Assembly (NCBI RefSeq): GCF_001654495.1
Contig: NZ_CP015849.1
Coordinates: 496,001-560,000, forward strand
Direction of reading: 5' to 3'
Source: Streptomyces sp. SAT1
GTDB lineage: Bacteria; Actinomycetota; Actinomycetes; Streptomycetales; Streptomycetaceae
Length of the DNA stretch: 64,000 bases
The notes under the pieces were generated by a model. That model was given only the letters and a program-made list of their open reading frames with translations. It made no database searches and was not told where the DNA came from. The translations under genes were made by a program, and so were the position numbers. This document shows positions 1 to 8,839 of the stretch, piece after piece. Within the stretch, counting starts at the first letter, position 1. Each line of letters starts with the position of its first letter.

Positions 1-1
1 C

Positions 2-613
2 GAGCACCGCGACACCGACGCGCTGCTCATCGGCATGGCCGAACGCTACGACGTGGTCGTCACCGTCAAGGACGGCACCTTCCCGCTGGTCGCGCTGGCC
101 GAGGGCAAGGGCGACAGGGCGAAGGCGCTGGCCGTGCTCCGTACCGACCAGGGCAAGGGCCTGCCCGCGCCCTCCGTCCACCCGGACGAGCTGGACGGCC
201 GCCTGCTGCCGGCCCACAGCCTCAGACCGCACGAGTCGGTGGCCCTGCGCGACGAGAAGCCGGACCGGGAGATCCGCATCCGGCTGACCGGCAACATGAA
301 GGACTACAACTGGGCCTTCGACCACCAGCCCTACTCCACCGAGCACCGCCACGCCGTCCGCCAGGACGAACGGGTCCGGCTCACCCTGATCAACGCCACC
401 GACATGTGGCACCCGCTGCATCTGCACGGCCACACGTTCGCGCTGACCGGCCTCAACGACATCGGCACCCGCAAGGACACGGCGATCGTGCTGCCGCACC
501 GCAAGCTGGTCGCCGACTTCTACGCCGACAACCCGGGCCTGTGGATGCTGCACTGCCACAACCAGTACCACTCCGAGTCCGGCATGATGACGATCCTCGG
601 CTACCGCAGGTGA
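2..613 (+). CDS. Multicopper oxidase, C-terminal part (5' end outside window)
   Basis: The reading frame is open from the window edge, so only the C-terminal ~203 residues are present. The last cupredoxin domain carries the copper ligands: HPLHLHGH near 412-432 (type 2/3 sites) and WMLHCHNQYH with a following Met near 541-588 (type 1/3 sites, HCH-x3-H-x4-M pattern). This is the diagnostic C-terminal signature of three-domain multicopper oxidases (laccase, CueO or bilirubin-oxidase-like), which oxidise phenols or Cu(I) and reduce O2 to water; most are exported. The substrate cannot be told from this part. Its TGA overlaps the GTG of the next gene, so the two are translationally coupled. Confidence 0.93.
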   Translation, partial: EHRDTDALLIGMAERYDVVVTVKDGTFPLVALAEGKGDRAKALAVLRTDQGKGLPAPSVHPDELDGRLLPAHSLRPHESVALRDEKPDREIRIRLTGNMKDYNWAFDHQPYSTEHRHAVRQDERVRLTLINATDMWHPLHLHGHTFALTGLNDIGTRKDTAIVLPHRKLVADFYADNPGLWMLHCHNQYHSESGMMTILGYRR

Positions 614-1296
614 CGACCGGTGCGGGCACACCGGCCCGGCGGGTGCTGCGCACCCCGCGCGCGGCCGGGCTGGCCGGGATCCTGTTCGCGCTGCTGCTCG
701 CGGCGGCGATCGTGCTGATCCGGCTGGGGATCCCGGAGGGCGCGGAAGCGGCCGCCGCCCCGGTCCGCACCGACCCCGCGCGGCGGGACGCGGTCCGGGC
801 GGCCCTCGCCCTGGTGCCGCTGGCCGGGATCCTCTTCCTCTGGTTCACCGGGGTCGTGCGCACCCATGTGGGGGCCGCCGAGGACAAGTTCCTGGCGACC
901 GTGTTCCTGGGCAGCGGGCTGGTCTTCGTGGCGACCATGTTCGGGGCAGCGGCGGCGGCGAGCGCCGTCGTGACGGCCGCGCACCCGTCCTCCGGCGCGG
1001 TGTCCTCCCCCGCCACCCGGGAGTTCGGCCGCCGGCTGGCCCACGAGCTGATGACCGGGTACGCGATGCGGATGGCGGCGGTCTTCACCTGCTCGTTGTC
1101 GGTGATGGGACACCGGCTGCGGATCCTGCCCCGGTGGCTGACCGTGCTCGGGCTGCTCGCCGCGCTGACCCTGCTGTTCGCCTCCTCGACCGTGCCCTGG
1201 GCCGAGCTGGTCTTCCCGGCCTGGGCGCTGGTGCTGAGCGCGTACATCCTCGCGGTGGCCGGCCGCGCCGGGCCGGCCGCCGCGACGGCGGACTGA
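610..1296 (+). CDS. Integral membrane protein coupled to the multicopper oxidase
   Basis: 228-residue hydrophobic protein. I place the start at the GTG whose last two bases overlap the upstream TGA (GTGA overlap); a longer frame upstream only reads antisense-like Arg/Pro-rich sequence inside the oxidase. Four clear membrane segments are seen: about residues 13-35, 55-75, 85-110 and 165-215 (probably two helices). It has a conserved-looking loop with ELMTGYAMRMAAVF. No enzyme motif is recognised. The 4-base overlap implies co-translation with the multicopper oxidase, so a partner or quinone/copper-related membrane role is possible but is inference. Confidence 0.8.
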   Translation: MTTGAGTPARRVLRTPRAAGLAGILFALLLAAAIVLIRLGIPEGAEAAAAPVRTDPARRDAVRAALALVPLAGILFLWFTGVVRTHVGAAEDKFLATVFLGSGLVFVATMFGAAAAASAVVTAAHPSSGAVSSPATREFGRRLAHELMTGYAMRMAAVFTCSLSVMGHRLRILPRWLTVLGLLAALTLLFASSTVPWAELVFPAWALVLSAYILAVAGRAGPAAATAD

Positions 1297-1447
1297 GCGC
1301 GGCGGCCCGTCACTCCGACGGGCGGTTCCGGCGCGCGGACCGGCCGCCGGGCCCGGGATGCTGTCCGAGGGGAGATGACCGCCGTCCGAGGGCGCCCGCC
1401 GAACGGGTGGTCCCCGAGGACCTGGCCGCCGGAAGGGCGGGTCACCG

Positions 1448-1693
1448 ATGAGGCTTGTCGTCGATCTCAACAGATGCCAGGGCTACGCGCAGTGCGCGTT
1501 CCTCGCTCCGGACGTGTTCACCATGCACGGCGAGGAGTCGCTCGTCTACAGCCCCTGGGCCGACGACGAACAGCGGGAGAAGGTGGCCCGTGCCGTCGCC
1601 GCCTGCCCGGTGCAGGCCATCACCGCCGACGGTCTGGACGGACCGGGCGAGCCGGCGGCCGCGGCGGGGCAGGGGGCGCCCGATGCCCGCTGA
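1448..1693 (+). CDS. 3Fe-4S-type ferredoxin for cytochrome P450
   Basis: 81-residue ferredoxin. Cys10 and Cys16 form the C-x5-C pair (CQGYAQC) and a C-terminal CPVQAI supplies the last ligand, the pattern of actinobacterial single-cluster P450 ferredoxins (usually 60-80 residues) that carry a [3Fe-4S] or [4Fe-4S] centre. It should shuttle electrons from the flavoprotein encoded immediately downstream to the P450 at 3128. Its stop overlaps the start of the reductase by 11 bases, showing translational coupling. The GTG/ATG choice is supported by GGAAGGGCGGGTCACCG just before the ATG. Residues after ~65 are an Ala/Gly-rich tail. Confidence 0.92.
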   Translation: MRLVVDLNRCQGYAQCAFLAPDVFTMHGEESLVYSPWADDEQREKVARAVAACPVQAITADGLDGPGEPAAAAGQGAPDAR

Positions 1694-3077
1694 GCAGTTC
1701 CACGAGTGGCTGCGCCGCGAGGGCCGCATCGTCGTGGTGGGCGCCTCGCTGGCCGGTCTGCGGGCCGCCGAGACCCTGCGCGCGGAGGGCTTCCGCGGCT
1801 CGCTGACCATGATCGGCGACGAACCGTACCAGCCGTACGACCGGCCGCCGCTGTCCAAGGCGGTCCTGCTGGGCAAGGCGGCGCCGGACCGCACCGACCT
1901 GCCCCGGCGCCGCGACATCGACGCCGTCTGGCGGCTGGGCACGGCCGCGACCGGGCTCGACCTGGCCGCCCAGCGGGTCCGGCTCGCCGACGGCGACGAG
2001 GTGCCCTACGACCGGCTGCTGATCGCGACCGGGGTGCGCGCCCGGCCCTGGCCCAAGGAGGAGGAGGCCCAGCTCGACGGGGTCTTCGTGCTGCGCACCC
2101 GGGACGACGCCGTCCGGCTGCACCGGCGGCTGAAGGCCGGTCCGCGCCGGGTGTTCGTGATCGGCGCCGGGTTCACCGGTTCGGAGATCGCCTCCGCCTG
2201 CCGGGACCAGGACATTCCGGTCACCGTGGCCGAGCGGGCCGACGCGCCGCTGGTGGGTGCTCTGGGCGGCGTGGTCGGCGCCGTCGCCGCGGAACTCCAC
2301 CACGACCACGGGGTGGATCTGCGCACCGGCGTCATGGTCACCGGCCTGGAGGGCAGCCCGGTCGGCCGGGTGCGGGCCGCCCACCTGTCCGACGGCAGCG
2401 TCGTCGAGACGGACCTCGTGGTGGTCTGCCTCGGCGCGACCCGCAACACCGAGTGGCTGACCGGCTCGGGGCTCGGCGCCGGTCCGCGTGGCATCGCCTG
2501 TGACGCGGGCTGCCGGGCCTTCGACTTCCGGGGCATCGTCACCGACGACGTGTACGTGGCCGGGGACGTGGCCCGCTCCCCGCATCCGCTGTTCAGCTAC
2601 CAGTTCCTGTCGCTGGAGCACTGGGGCAACGCCGTCGCCCAGGCGGAGGTGGCCGCGCACAACATGATCAGCGCCAGTTCGGACCGCATCCCGCACATGT
2701 GGGTGCCCGCCTTCTGGTCGTCGCAGTTCGGTGTGAACATCAAGTCCGTGGGCGTGCCGTCCATGGGCGAGCAGATCATGATCACGCAGGGCTCGCTCAC
2801 CGAGCGGCGCTTCGTCGGCGTCTACGGCTACCAGGGCCGCGTCATCGCCGCCGTGAGCTTCGACAACACGCGCTGGCTGGAGTTCTACGAACGGCAGATC
2901 GAGACGGGCGCCCCGTTCCCGGTGGAGTACCCGACGATGGACCGCCGTCCCGAGGGCCGCAAGGCGATGCCGGCCGACTTCCCCGACCCGTCCCTGCCGA
3001 CGCACGGCCCGACGGTGACGCTCAGCGGATACTCCCCCGCCGACCGGCGCCTGGTGTTCACCCCGTCCCGCCACTGA
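1683..3077 (+). CDS. FAD-dependent ferredoxin reductase (rubredoxin/putidaredoxin reductase type)
   Basis: 464-residue NAD(P)H oxidoreductase. An N-terminal dinucleotide-binding motif VVVGASLAGLRAAETLR (residues ~17-33) binds FAD; a second Rossmann motif VIGAGFTGSEIA (~160) binds NAD(P)H; DDVYVAGDVA near residue 285 is the FAD-binding GD motif; a C-terminal reductase domain follows. Length is ~60 longer than typical BenA/CamA-type reductases. It passes electrons to the ferredoxin that overlaps its start and thence to the P450. Start chosen at the ATG overlapping the ferredoxin stop because a longer frame would only read the ferredoxin out of frame. Confidence 0.93.
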   Translation: MPAEQFHEWLRREGRIVVVGASLAGLRAAETLRAEGFRGSLTMIGDEPYQPYDRPPLSKAVLLGKAAPDRTDLPRRRDIDAVWRLGTAATGLDLAAQRVRLADGDEVPYDRLLIATGVRARPWPKEEEAQLDGVFVLRTRDDAVRLHRRLKAGPRRVFVIGAGFTGSEIASACRDQDIPVTVAERADAPLVGALGGVVGAVAAELHHDHGVDLRTGVMVTGLEGSPVGRVRAAHLSDGSVVETDLVVVCLGATRNTEWLTGSGLGAGPRGIACDAGCRAFDFRGIVTDDVYVAGDVARSPHPLFSYQFLSLEHWGNAVAQAEVAAHNMISASSDRIPHMWVPAFWSSQFGVNIKSVGVPSMGEQIMITQGSLTERRFVGVYGYQGRVIAAVSFDNTRWLEFYERQIETGAPFPVEYPTMDRRPEGRKAMPADFPDPSLPTHGPTVTLSGYSPADRRLVFTPSRH

Positions 3078-3127
3078 CCGCCGCACGGCCCGAGCCCCGC
3101 CCCTCCTTCCCCACCCGAGGACCTCCC

Positions 3128-4366
3128 ATGACGCAACCGTCGCTGCTGCGCCGGATCACCGACTACTCCAGCCGTGCCGACCCCTACCCGCTCTACGCGG
3201 AACTCCGCAGGACACCGGTGCTGCACGAGGAGGAGGGCGGCCCGTACGTCGTCAGCTCCTACTACGACATCCTGGGACTGCTGCACGACCCCCGGATCAG
3301 CTCGGACGCGGGCAACCTCACCGCCCCGGGCGCCGACGAGCTGTCGGAGCCGGAGGCCACGGGGCTGCCGCCGAGTTTCATCCGGCTCGACCCGCCCGAG
3401 CACGACCGGCTGCGCCGGATCGCCAACAGCTCGTTCGGGCCGCCGCACCGGCCGCACCGGATCGACGACATGCGCGAGGAGCTCGGCCGGATCGTCGCCG
3501 AACTCCTCGACGAACTGGGCGACGAGCGGGAGATCGACCTCGTCGACCAGTTCGCCTACCCCTTCCCGGTGACCGTCATCTGCCGGCTCCTCGGGGTGCC
3601 GCGCGAGGACGAACCGCGCTTCCGCGCCTGGGTCGACCCGATCGTCACCGGTCTGGACCCGGACTCGCGCAACGACCCCGGGGCCCCGGTCCAGCGCGCC
3701 GCGCAGGAGGCGCGGGTCCAGCTCGGCATGTACCTGGCCGGTCTGGCGGAGCAGCGCGCCAAGGAGCCCCGCGACGACATGCTGTCCGACCTGATGTCCG
3801 GTCACGGCCCGGACGGCGCCATGTCCACGATGGAGGTGCTCAGCACGGCCGTGCTGCTGCTGATCGCGGGCCACGAGACGACGGTCAACCTGATCACCAA
3901 CGGCATGCTGACGCTGCTGCGGTACCCGGAGCACCTGCGGCGGCTGCGCGAGGACCCGGGGCTGTCGGCCGCCATCGTCGAGGAACTGCTGCGCTACGAG
4001 CCGCCGGTCCAGCTGGTGCCCTCGCGCACCTGCATCACCGACATCGAGCTGCGCGGGGTGACCATCCCCAAGGGCTCGCGGATCTGGCTGGTCCTGGGCG
4101 CGGGCAACCGGGATCCGGAGCGCTTCACCGACCCCGACCGGTTCGACCCGGACCGCGGCGACATCCAGCACCTCGGGTTCGGCAGCGGCGTCCACGTCTG
4201 CTTCGGCGCCCCGCTGGCCCGGCTGGAGACCCAGATCGCGCTCACCGCGCTGGCCCGGCGCCTGGACAACCCCCGGCTCGTCGAGGACCCGCCGCCGTAC
4301 CGGCAGAACGCGGTGCTGCGCGGCCCGCGGCATCTGAACATCGCGATCGACGGCGTACTGCCCTGA
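3128..4366 (+). CDS. Cytochrome P450 monooxygenase
   Basis: 412-residue class I bacterial P450. Visible signatures: I-helix AGHETT (residues 247-252, oxygen activation), K-helix ELLR within EELLRYEPPVQ, and the haem loop FGSGVHVCFGAPLAR with thiolate Cys358. Length and motifs fit the soluble actinobacterial CYP105/107-like group; the family number cannot be given by eye. It follows the ferredoxin and reductase genes by 50 bases on the same strand, so the three form a self-contained monooxygenase system. Substrate is unknown; no biosynthetic genes flank it. An AGGACCTCCC ribosome-binding region precedes the ATG. Confidence 0.95.
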   Translation: MTQPSLLRRITDYSSRADPYPLYAELRRTPVLHEEEGGPYVVSSYYDILGLLHDPRISSDAGNLTAPGADELSEPEATGLPPSFIRLDPPEHDRLRRIANSSFGPPHRPHRIDDMREELGRIVAELLDELGDEREIDLVDQFAYPFPVTVICRLLGVPREDEPRFRAWVDPIVTGLDPDSRNDPGAPVQRAAQEARVQLGMYLAGLAEQRAKEPRDDMLSDLMSGHGPDGAMSTMEVLSTAVLLLIAGHETTVNLITNGMLTLLRYPEHLRRLREDPGLSAAIVEELLRYEPPVQLVPSRTCITDIELRGVTIPKGSRIWLVLGAGNRDPERFTDPDRFDPDRGDIQHLGFGSGVHVCFGAPLARLETQIALTALARRLDNPRLVEDPPPYRQNAVLRGPRHLNIAIDGVLP

Positions 4367-4420
4367 CCGGTACCGGCCGACGGCCGACGGACTCCCGACG
4401 GATGCCGGCAGCTTCCGATG

Positions 4421-4557
4421 AATTGCGGTGGGTTGCAGTGGATTGCGGTGGATTTCGGTCGCACGGAGGTTCCACGGAGGAAACTTCTGGACAACTCGAA
4501 AAAATCAGACAAAATAGTCAACGTTGTCATCGCGACGCACCGCGACTCACCGCGATC
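4421..4557. promoter_or_regulatory. Two opposed arrays of a 10-bp motif (CACCGCRAYC) around an AT-rich core
   Basis: On the minus strand, 4421-4460 reads as four contiguous 10-bp units: GACCGAAATC, CACCGCAATC, CACTGCAACC, CACCGCAATT. On the plus strand, 4528-4557 reads as three contiguous units: CATCGCGACG, CACCGCGACT, CACCGCGATC. Both sets share CACCGCRAYC and a one-helical-turn period, and they point toward each other across an AT-rich core (4490-4520) that includes the palindrome CAACGTTG at 4519-4526. This lies directly upstream of the small gene at 4576, so it looks like a promoter with a multi-site operator. The binding protein is unknown. Confidence 0.5.
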
Positions 4558-4575
4558 TCGAGGAGCCGCCCCCGC

Positions 4576-4776
4576 ATGGCGTACGGAGCCCACCACAGCC
4601 CCACCCCGCCGCCCCGCCCCGACCTGGGTCCGGCCCGCGACTGCGAGCACTGCCTGGGCTGGGGGACCGTCGTCACCCATGACGGCCGGCACGAACTGTG
4701 CGGCACCTGCCAGTCCGGCCCGGACGGCGGCCCGCCCTTCGGCCCGACCGCCGCGCCCCGGCACGCACCGGACTGA
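4576..4776 (+). CDS. Small CxxC/CxxC protein, putative zinc ribbon
   Basis: 66-residue protein preceded by AGGAG eleven bases before the ATG. It has two cysteine pairs, CEHC (near residue 23) and CGTC (near residue 46), separated by a beta-like segment; the first is followed by LGWG as in DnaJ-type CxxCxGxG knuckles. A single structural zinc is likely. Pro-rich at both ends. Similar unnamed small proteins are common in Streptomyces; function not known. Its upstream region is unusually AT-rich and carries an ordered 10-bp repeat array, implying tight regulation. Confidence 0.65.
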   Translation: MAYGAHHSPTPPPRPDLGPARDCEHCLGWGTVVTHDGRHELCGTCQSGPDGGPPFGPTAAPRHAPD

Positions 4777-4911
4777 GCGGCCGCCGCCTCCTCCGTCCGG
4801 GTGACGCACGTCCCCCGTGCGAGTGGTGGTGCTGCTCCGTCCGAGTGGTGCGTCCCTGCGCCCCGTCGTAGCGTCATTGGAAGGTTCTGACGTCGTCGCC
4901 GGGAGCGGAAC

Positions 4912-5379
4912 ATGGGCGGACACGCAGTGAGGACAGCAGTCACACTCGGTGCAGCCGTAGTGCTCAGCGCGGCTCTGGGAACGGTCTCCGCGGCCTCAGC
5001 GGCACCGGCGACACTGACAGCGGCCGGACACACATGGCACCGGCAGCCCGTCTTCGTGGACTGCCTGTGGAAGCCGCGGGCGCGGCCCGAGGCGTTCATC
5101 CTGGCCTGCGGTGACGGCAACAGCCGCCTGTCCTCGCTGCGCTGGACGAGGTGGGACGGCCGCGCGGCTGTCGCCCGGGGCGTCAACGTCGTCAACGACT
5201 GCAAGCCGTACTGCGCGGCCGGCACCTTCCACTCGTACCCGGTCGTCGTGCGGCTCGACCGCGCGGAGCCCTGGAAGAAGCACCCGCGGGTCCAGCACTT
5301 CACGCAGCTCACCCTCGTCTTCCCGGGCGCGCGGCCGGCCGGGTACGAGCGCACGGTGACCTACCCCCTGTGGAACTGA
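4912..5379 (+). CDS. Secreted protein of unknown function
   Basis: 155 residues with a Sec signal peptide: short basic start, hydrophobic stretch TLGAAVVLSAALGTVSA, and probable cleavage after AASA near residue 30. The mature part contains four cysteines (FVDCLW, LACGDG, NDCKPYC) that could form two disulfides, and ends in an aromatic YPLWN. I recognise no enzyme fold. Start placed at ATG 4912; the GTG seven codons downstream (after AGTGAGG) is an alternative. It stands alone between the zinc-ribbon gene and an unrelated membrane protein. Confidence 0.75.
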   Translation: MGGHAVRTAVTLGAAVVLSAALGTVSAASAAPATLTAAGHTWHRQPVFVDCLWKPRARPEAFILACGDGNSRLSSLRWTRWDGRAAVARGVNVVNDCKPYCAAGTFHSYPVVVRLDRAEPWKKHPRVQHFTQLTLVFPGARPAGYERTVTYPLWN

Positions 5380-5554
5380 GCGGGGTCCGGAACCCGGTCG
5401 TCCCCGACCGGCGGTCCGGTGGCGGCGCGCGTGTCCGGCGGGCGCTCCCCGGGCCGCCGGTCGCGTCGTGCCTGGGCTTTTCCGCAGGTCTGACACTGTT
5501 TCGCCGCGCCCACAGGGGAACCCGGGGTGTCTGCCGAGCAAGGGAGCAGCCGGG

Positions 5555-6007
5555 ATGCACTCGATCACCAAGGGCCTGCTGGCGGGTGCCGCGGGCACAC
5601 TCGCGCTCGACCTGGTCTCGTACGGCGACATGCTGCTGCGCGGACGGGCGGCCAGCACCGTCCCGGCGCAGGTCGCCGACCGGCTGGCCGGTCGCGCCGG
5701 GGTGCCGCTGGGACAGGGCGAGGAGCGCGAGAACCGCAGCCAGGCCGCGGGGGCGCTCATGGGGTACGCCACCGGGATCGGCGCGGGCGTGGCCTACGGC
5801 CTGCTGCGGCCCCGGCGGCGGCCGCTGCCGGTGCTGGTGGCGGGGCCGCTGCTGGGCGCCGCCGTCATGGCGGGCGCCAACGCGCCCGCGACCGCGCTCC
5901 GGCTGACCGATCCGGGCTCCTGGGACCTGGCGTCCTGGGTGTCCGACATCGTCCCGCACCTGGTGTACGGCCTGACGACCGCGGCGGCCTACCACGCCAT
6001 GCGCTGA
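5555..6007 (+). CDS. Conserved membrane protein
   Basis: 150 residues. I start at the ATG preceded by AGGGAGC rather than at the GTG 29 codons upstream, whose added residues are non-hydrophobic and lack a ribosome-binding site. Membrane segments are seen near residues 5-22, 68-85, 90-108 and a C-terminal one near 128-146. The pattern KGLLAGAAGTLALD at the N-terminus resembles DUF1440/YagU-type inner-membrane proteins, but the match is only by eye. No catalytic residues. Gap of 85 bases to the next gene on the same strand. Confidence 0.72.
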   Translation: MHSITKGLLAGAAGTLALDLVSYGDMLLRGRAASTVPAQVADRLAGRAGVPLGQGEERENRSQAAGALMGYATGIGAGVAYGLLRPRRRPLPVLVAGPLLGAAVMAGANAPATALRLTDPGSWDLASWVSDIVPHLVYGLTTAAAYHAMR

Positions 6008-6092
6008 CCGGCGGGACGAGCGGGGCGGAGAAGGCGAGGAAGGCGAGGAGGGGAAGCGGACGGCACCCGGACCACAGGAGCGGGGAGGCACA

Positions 6093-7295
6093 GTGACGCT
6101 GCGCATCGGTGCCGAGGAGGAGTTCCACCTCGTCGACGCGGAGACGGGCCGCCTGGTGCCCCGGGCGGGCGCCGTGCTCGAACGGCTGGGCGGGCCCGGG
6201 TACGCGCCGGAGCTCCAGCGGTCCGTCGTGGAGAGCAACAGCGGGGTGCACGCCACCCTCGAAGGGCTGCTGGCCGACCTCACCGCGTCCCGGCGGCGGC
6301 TGGCCGCCGCCGCGTCCGCCCTCGGGCTCACGGCGGTGGCCGCGGGCACCGTCCCGCTGGCCGCCCCGGCCCGGGGCGACGTCACTCCCGACCCGCGCTA
6401 CCAGCGCATGGCCGACCAGTACCGACGGCTCGCCGACGAGCAGTTGATCTGCAGTGCGCAGGTGCATGTCGACGTGCCCGACCGGGACACCGCCGTACGC
6501 GCCATGTGCCTGGTCGGGCCGTGGCTCGCCCCGCTGCTGGCGCTCTCCGCGAGTTCCCCGTACTGGCTGGGCGCGGACACCGGGTACGCGAGCTGGCGGA
6601 CGATGCTGTGGCAGCGCTGGCCGACCGCGGGCCCGGCGGGCTGCCACTCCGGTGCCGCCTCCTACGACGCCCTGCTTGCGGACCTCATCCGCTCGGGCGT
6701 CATCAGTGACCCCGGGATGGTCTACTACGACGTCCGCCCCTCGGCGCACCAGCGCACGCTGGAGCTGAGGATCTGCGACGCCTGCCCGCGTGTGACGACG
6801 GTGGTGCTGGTGGCCGGTCTGTTCCGGGCCCTCGTCCACGACGCCTGCGCCCGGCTCGCCCGGCGCGAGCACCCCGGCTGCGACGGCCGGCACGAGTGGC
6901 TGCGGGCCGCCGCCTGGCAGGCGGCGCGCTCGGGTCTCGAAGGGCCGCTCACCGATCCCGTCACCCTGCGCCCGGCCCCCGCCCGCACGGTCCTGCACAC
7001 CCTGCTGGCCCGGCTCCGGCCGGTGCTGGAGGCGTACGGCGACTGGGACGCCGTACGGGAGCTGCTGGAACTCGCCCTGGCCGACGGCAGCGCGGCGCGG
7101 CGGCTGCGGGGCGTGTACGAACGCCGGGGCCCGGCCGCGGCCGTCGCCGCCCTGGCCGCCGAGACGGCGGCGGGCGCGACCACGGCCGCCGCGCGGGCGC
7201 CGGACGCGGCGGCCGGATCCGGCGCGGCGCGTTCCGCACCGGTCGAGGCGGCCGGCGGTTTCGGCACCGGCCGGGCGGGCAACCCCTTGTCCTGA
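6093..7295 (+). CDS. Glutamate-cysteine ligase family 2 (carboxylate-amine ligase, YbdK/EgtA-like)
   Basis: 400 residues, GTG start with GGGGAGG seven bases upstream. It opens with IGAEEEFHLVD, the EEEF ATP/Mg-binding signature of GCS2 enzymes, and contains the family sequences AQVHVDVPDRD and HQRTLELRICD. GCS2 enzymes join the gamma-carboxyl of glutamate to an amine (often cysteine) using ATP. YbdK-type members have weak GCL activity, so the true substrate is open. The last ~70 residues are Ala-rich low-complexity, longer than the usual ~370. It lies 23 bases before the next gene, suggesting co-transcription. Confidence 0.9.
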   Translation: MTLRIGAEEEFHLVDAETGRLVPRAGAVLERLGGPGYAPELQRSVVESNSGVHATLEGLLADLTASRRRLAAAASALGLTAVAAGTVPLAAPARGDVTPDPRYQRMADQYRRLADEQLICSAQVHVDVPDRDTAVRAMCLVGPWLAPLLALSASSPYWLGADTGYASWRTMLWQRWPTAGPAGCHSGAASYDALLADLIRSGVISDPGMVYYDVRPSAHQRTLELRICDACPRVTTVVLVAGLFRALVHDACARLARREHPGCDGRHEWLRAAAWQAARSGLEGPLTDPVTLRPAPARTVLHTLLARLRPVLEAYGDWDAVRELLELALADGSAARRLRGVYERRGPAAAVAALAAETAAGATTAAARAPDAAAGSGAARSAPVEAAGGFGTGRAGNPLS

Positions 7296-7318
7296 CCGAG
7301 CCGTGTGCGGGAGCCACC

Positions 7319-7750
7319 ATGTGGAAGCGCTGGAAGCGCAGGACGGGCACGGGGGACGCGAGGGGCAGGCGGCGGGCGCGGCCCGCCGAGCCCGTGGCGC
7401 TGGAGCTGTGCGATCTGTGCGCGCTCACCTTCCCCGCGTGCGAGGCGGTGCGGGGACGGGTGCCCGACTCCTCGGCCGTCCACCCCACCGACGACTGGTT
7501 CGACGGGCTGCGCCTCGTCACCGCGTGCAGCGAGGCGCACCTGGCCGTCGTCCGTGAACGCTACCGGCACCGGCCCTTCGTGCAGGAGGAGCTGTGGGCC
7601 GCGAAGATCGAGCGCGCGCTGAGCGGCGGCACTCCGGTGCTCACCATGGAACGGCTCGGCTGCCGCACGGGTCTGCACGAACCGGAGATCCGGCGTGCCA
7701 TCGCCTGGCACAACGCGCACCTGCCGCCGGATGAGGCGCCCGGAGCCTGA
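7319..7750 (+). CDS. Hypothetical protein with a CxxC knuckle
   Basis: 143 residues, ATG preceded by GCGGGAG. After a very basic start (WKRWKRRTGTG) comes LCDLC, then a mostly helical segment ending in GLHEPEIRRAIAWHN. The short cysteine knuckle plus helical tail might bind zinc or DNA. I do not recognise the family. It is the last gene before the formate dehydrogenase operon (117 bases downstream) and shares its strand, but the gap contains a small hairpin so linkage is uncertain. Confidence 0.65.
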   Translation: MWKRWKRRTGTGDARGRRRARPAEPVALELCDLCALTFPACEAVRGRVPDSSAVHPTDDWFDGLRLVTACSEAHLAVVRERYRHRPFVQEELWAAKIERALSGGTPVLTMERLGCRTGLHEPEIRRAIAWHNAHLPPDEAPGA

Positions 7751-7867
7751 GTCTCCGGACAGCGGTCGGCCGTCCGGGGACACGGTGGTTTCGGCCGTAC
7801 GGTCCCCGGGCACCCGTCGCGCGCCCGTCCGCGAGCACCGGGTGCGCGCCGAGCGAGGAGGCCACAG

Positions 7868-8839
7868 ATGCCGCAGAGGCCACAGACGACCGCGAACCAC
7901 GCGAACCAGCTGTACGGCCCGCAGCCGGACGTGGCGCGGGCGGCGGGGTACCCCGACGCACCGCCGCGCGTGGGCTTCTTCACCGACACCTCCGTCTGCA
8001 TCGGCTGCAAGGCGTGCGAGGTGGCGTGCAAGGAGTGGAACTCGGTCCCCGAGGACGGCCTGGAACTGACCGGCATGTCCTACGACAACACGCGCGGTCT
8101 GGGCGCGGACACCTGGCGGCACGTGGCCTTCATCGAGCAGCAGCGCCCCGCCGGCCACGGTGCCGGCGGGCAGGGCGGCGGCCACGGCGGCTTCGACGCC
8201 TTCGAGGCCGCCCGCGCGCTCGACGACCCCGCGCGCTCCCCCGCCGCGCCGCCCGCCCCCGAGGGACGCACCGAACTGCGCTGGCTCATGTCCTCCGACG
8301 TGTGCAAGCACTGCACCCACGCGGCCTGTCTCGACGTGTGCCCCACCGGGGCGCTGTTCCGCACCGAGTTCGGCACGGTCGTGGTCCAGCAGGACGTGTG
8401 CAACGGCTGCGGCTACTGCGTGCCGGCCTGCCCGTACGGGGTGATCGACCAGCGCAAGGAGGACGGCCGGGTCTGGAAGTGCACCCTGTGCTACGACCGG
8501 CTCGGCGCCGGGATGGAACCGGCGTGCGCCAAGGCGTGCCCCACCGACTCCATCCAGTTCGGCCCGCTGGACGAGCTGCGCGAGCGGGCCGCCGCCCGGG
8601 TGGCGCGGCTGCACACGGCCGGTGTCACCGAGGCCCGGCTCTACGGCGAGGACCCCGAGGACGGGGTCGGCGGCGACGGGGCGTTCTTCCTGCTGCTCGA
8701 CGAGCCCGAGGTCTACGGTCTGCCGCCCGACCCGGTCGTGACCACCCGGGACCTGGCCGCGATGTGGAGGCACGCGGCGACGGCCGCCGCCTCGCTCGCC
8801 CTGCTGGGCGCCGCCGCCTTCGCCCGGAGGCCGCGATGA
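7868..8839 (+). CDS. fdhB: Formate dehydrogenase iron-sulfur (beta) subunit
   Basis: 323 residues with four [4Fe-4S] cysteine sets: C44xxC47xxC50xxxC54, then CKHCTHAACLDVCPTG, CNGCGYCVPACPYG, and CTLCYDR...CAKACPT. This is the four-cluster ferredoxin subunit (FdnH/HybA-like) that carries electrons from the catalytic subunit to the membrane. A hydrophobic C-terminal helix (ATAAASLALLGAAAFA) may anchor it. An insert of ~40 residues rich in Gly/Ala lies between clusters 1 and 2. No twin-arginine leader. The stop overlaps the start of the membrane subunit (ATGA). Confidence 0.93.
   Translation: MPQRPQTTANHANQLYGPQPDVARAAGYPDAPPRVGFFTDTSVCIGCKACEVACKEWNSVPEDGLELTGMSYDNTRGLGADTWRHVAFIEQQRPAGHGAGGQGGGHGGFDAFEAARALDDPARSPAAPPAPEGRTELRWLMSSDVCKHCTHAACLDVCPTGALFRTEFGTVVVQQDVCNGCGYCVPACPYGVIDQRKEDGRVWKCTLCYDRLGAGMEPACAKACPTDSIQFGPLDELRERAAARVARLHTAGVTEARLYGEDPEDGVGGDGAFFLLLDEPEVYGLPPDPVVTTRDLAAMWRHAATAAASLALLGAAAFARRPR

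Noticed and set aside
5380..5554. GC-rich leader with CAGGGGAACCCGGGG considered as a riboswitch
   Set aside because: I could not match it to a known riboswitch consensus by eye, and the downstream gene is an unnamed membrane protein.
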